This document shows, piece after piece, positions 6,221 through 6,509 of a stretch of DNA of 6,509 nt (the first letter of the stretch is position 1; every line of letters starts with the position of its first letter). The notes beneath the pieces were generated by a model that saw only the letters and a program-made list of their open reading frames with translations, was not told the DNA's origin and did no database searches. Location: the NCBI GenBank assembly GCA_031289975.1, contig JAITOM010000196.1, forward strand, positions 1-6,509, written 5' to 3'. Both the position numbers and the translations under genes were made by a program. This stretch comes from Methanobrevibacter sp. (GTDB lineage Archaea; Methanobacteriota; Methanobacteria; Methanobacteriales; Methanobacteriaceae).

Positions 6221-6254
6221 AATTAAAAATTTTGTAATATGTCGTATGCATGAG
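6221..6254 (+). promoter_or_regulatory. Promoter-like element, inverted twin of the UPF0147 promoter
   Basis: ATTTTGTAATATGTCG followed by TATGCATGAG (6229-6254) matches the UPF0147 promoter segment with three mismatches and one gap, pointing the other way. Upstream AATTAAAAAT (6221-6230) lies where the TATA box would be but is a poorer match to TTTATATA. The predicted start is near 6250, and transcription would run rightwards. No coding region follows within the window. Confidence 0.42.
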
Positions 6255-6278
6255 TCTTAATTTTTACTTATTTTAAAG

Positions 6279-6322
6279 TAATAATCTTAAATAATTAAAT
6301 TAATAATCTTAAATAGAAAATT
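6279..6322 (+). repeat. Direct repeat, 22-nt period
   Basis: TAATAATCTTAAATA occurs at 6279-6293 and again at 6301-6315, exactly 22 nt apart. Only two units are seen. Two helical turns separate the copies, which would suit paired protein sites, but slippage in A/T-rich DNA is enough to explain it. Confidence 0.5.
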
Positions 6323-6364
6323 TCAATATTAAAATTTATTAATTTATAAAAAATATTATTAAAA

Positions 6365-6506
6365 TATAGTGTATGAAATAATGTTTGTAAGTAAAGAAAA
6401 ACTTCGTTTTTCTAATTGAACAAGTTCAATAATGAAATTTTTTAAATTACATCATAAATGTCAAATTTTTAATTAAAAAAATTATAATTATTATTTTTAA
6501 AAATAA
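6365..6506 (+). repeat. Right arm of the inverted repeat flanking UPF0147
   Basis: The 30-bp box (6365-6394) begins TATAGTGTATGAAATAATG and ends GTAAGTAA. Then come a 39-bp block absent from the left arm (6395-6433), a 29-bp loosely matching part (6434-6462) and the 44-bp box (6463-6506), which begins AAATTTTTAATT. Without the 39-bp block it aligns end to end with the left arm, 91 of 103 positions equal. The window ends 3 nt after it, so the homology could continue. Confidence 0.75.
6395..6430. repeat. Two hairpins inserted in the right arm
   Basis: AGAAAAAC-TTC-GTTTTTCT (6395-6413, 8-bp stem) and ATTGAAC-AA-GTTCAAT (6415-6430, 7-bp stem) are separated by one base. The first closely resembles the hairpin at 5657-5674. 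Together with three more bases they make up the whole length difference between the two arms. Confidence 0.65.
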
Positions 6507-6509
6507 ATA

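Larger units (their letters stand above)
6136..6509. other. A/T-rich non-coding region right of UPF0147
   Basis: No ORF above about 14 codons with a ribosome site is seen on the plus strand after the promoter-like element at 6221-6254. The stretch contains that element, a 22-nt tandem pair (6279-6322), a possible 6-bp hairpin TTACTT/AAGTAA (6264-6281), and the right arm of the inverted repeat (6365-6506). It either leads to a gene beyond 6509 or gives a non-coding transcript. Confidence 0.65.

Noticed and set aside
5121..6394. CRISPR array
   Set aside because: The repeat copies are irregularly spaced, alternate in orientation and are only four; no cas gene is present.
5498..6506. Complete insertion sequence with terminal inverted repeats
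   Set aside because: No transposase is encoded; the only gene inside is UPF0147, an archaeal housekeeping-type family. No short flanking duplications are seen, and the arms differ in length. Kept only as one explanation of the repeats.

Overview
The window looks like a piece of a methanogen chromosome from the order Methanobacteriales, most likely Methanobrevibacter or a close relative. The support is an archaeal histone tail, an archaeal-only tRNA 2'-O-methyltransferase (aTrm56), an archaeal UPF0147 protein, a PgpA-like CobZ phosphatase in place of bacterial CobC, Shine-Dalgarno sites matching a methanogen 16S tail, and extremely A/T-rich spacers (only 3 of 60 bases are G or C in 5281-5340). 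Genus is an inference; no marker gene fixes it.

Layout. Bases 1-81 are the 3' end of a plus-strand histone gene, followed by a hairpin and T-run terminator. Facing it, from 4814 down to 162, are five closely spaced minus-strand genes: purD, argF, a cbiS/cobZ-type gene, cobS and trm56. Gaps are 28, 22, 26 and 14 nt once argF and trm56 are started at their internal ATGs, so they probably form one transcription unit. Upstream is a 974-nt spacer without a credible gene (4815-5788), then the minus-strand UPF0147 gene (5789-6043) with a near-perfect Shine-Dalgarno, then another non-coding A/T-rich stretch to the window end.

How the genes work together. cobS and the cobZ-type gene act at the end of cobamide synthesis: CobS joins the lower-ligand riboside (phosphate) to AdoCbi-GDP, and CobZ removes the 5'-phosphate. 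Methanogens need cobamides for methyl transfer. purD (purine synthesis), argF (arginine synthesis) and trm56 (tRNA C56 methylation) are housekeeping genes with no obvious pathway link to the cobamide pair. The cobZ-type protein seems to be a CbiZ-CobZ (CbiS) fusion whose amidohydrolase half has lost the residues expected of an active enzyme.

The least explained part is the non-coding DNA around UPF0147. Two arms, 5498-5600 and 6365-6506, are inverted copies (91 of 103 aligned positions identical by hand) flanking the gene. The right arm carries an extra 39-bp block made almost wholly of two hairpins. A 22-bp motif in the arms recurs twice more to the left, and a promoter-like element ahead of UPF0147 has an inverted twin firing rightward into sequence without an ORF. 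A row of five short hairpins lies just downstream of UPF0147. This could be a decayed mobile element, an inverted partial duplication, or a non-coding RNA locus; the sequence alone does not decide.
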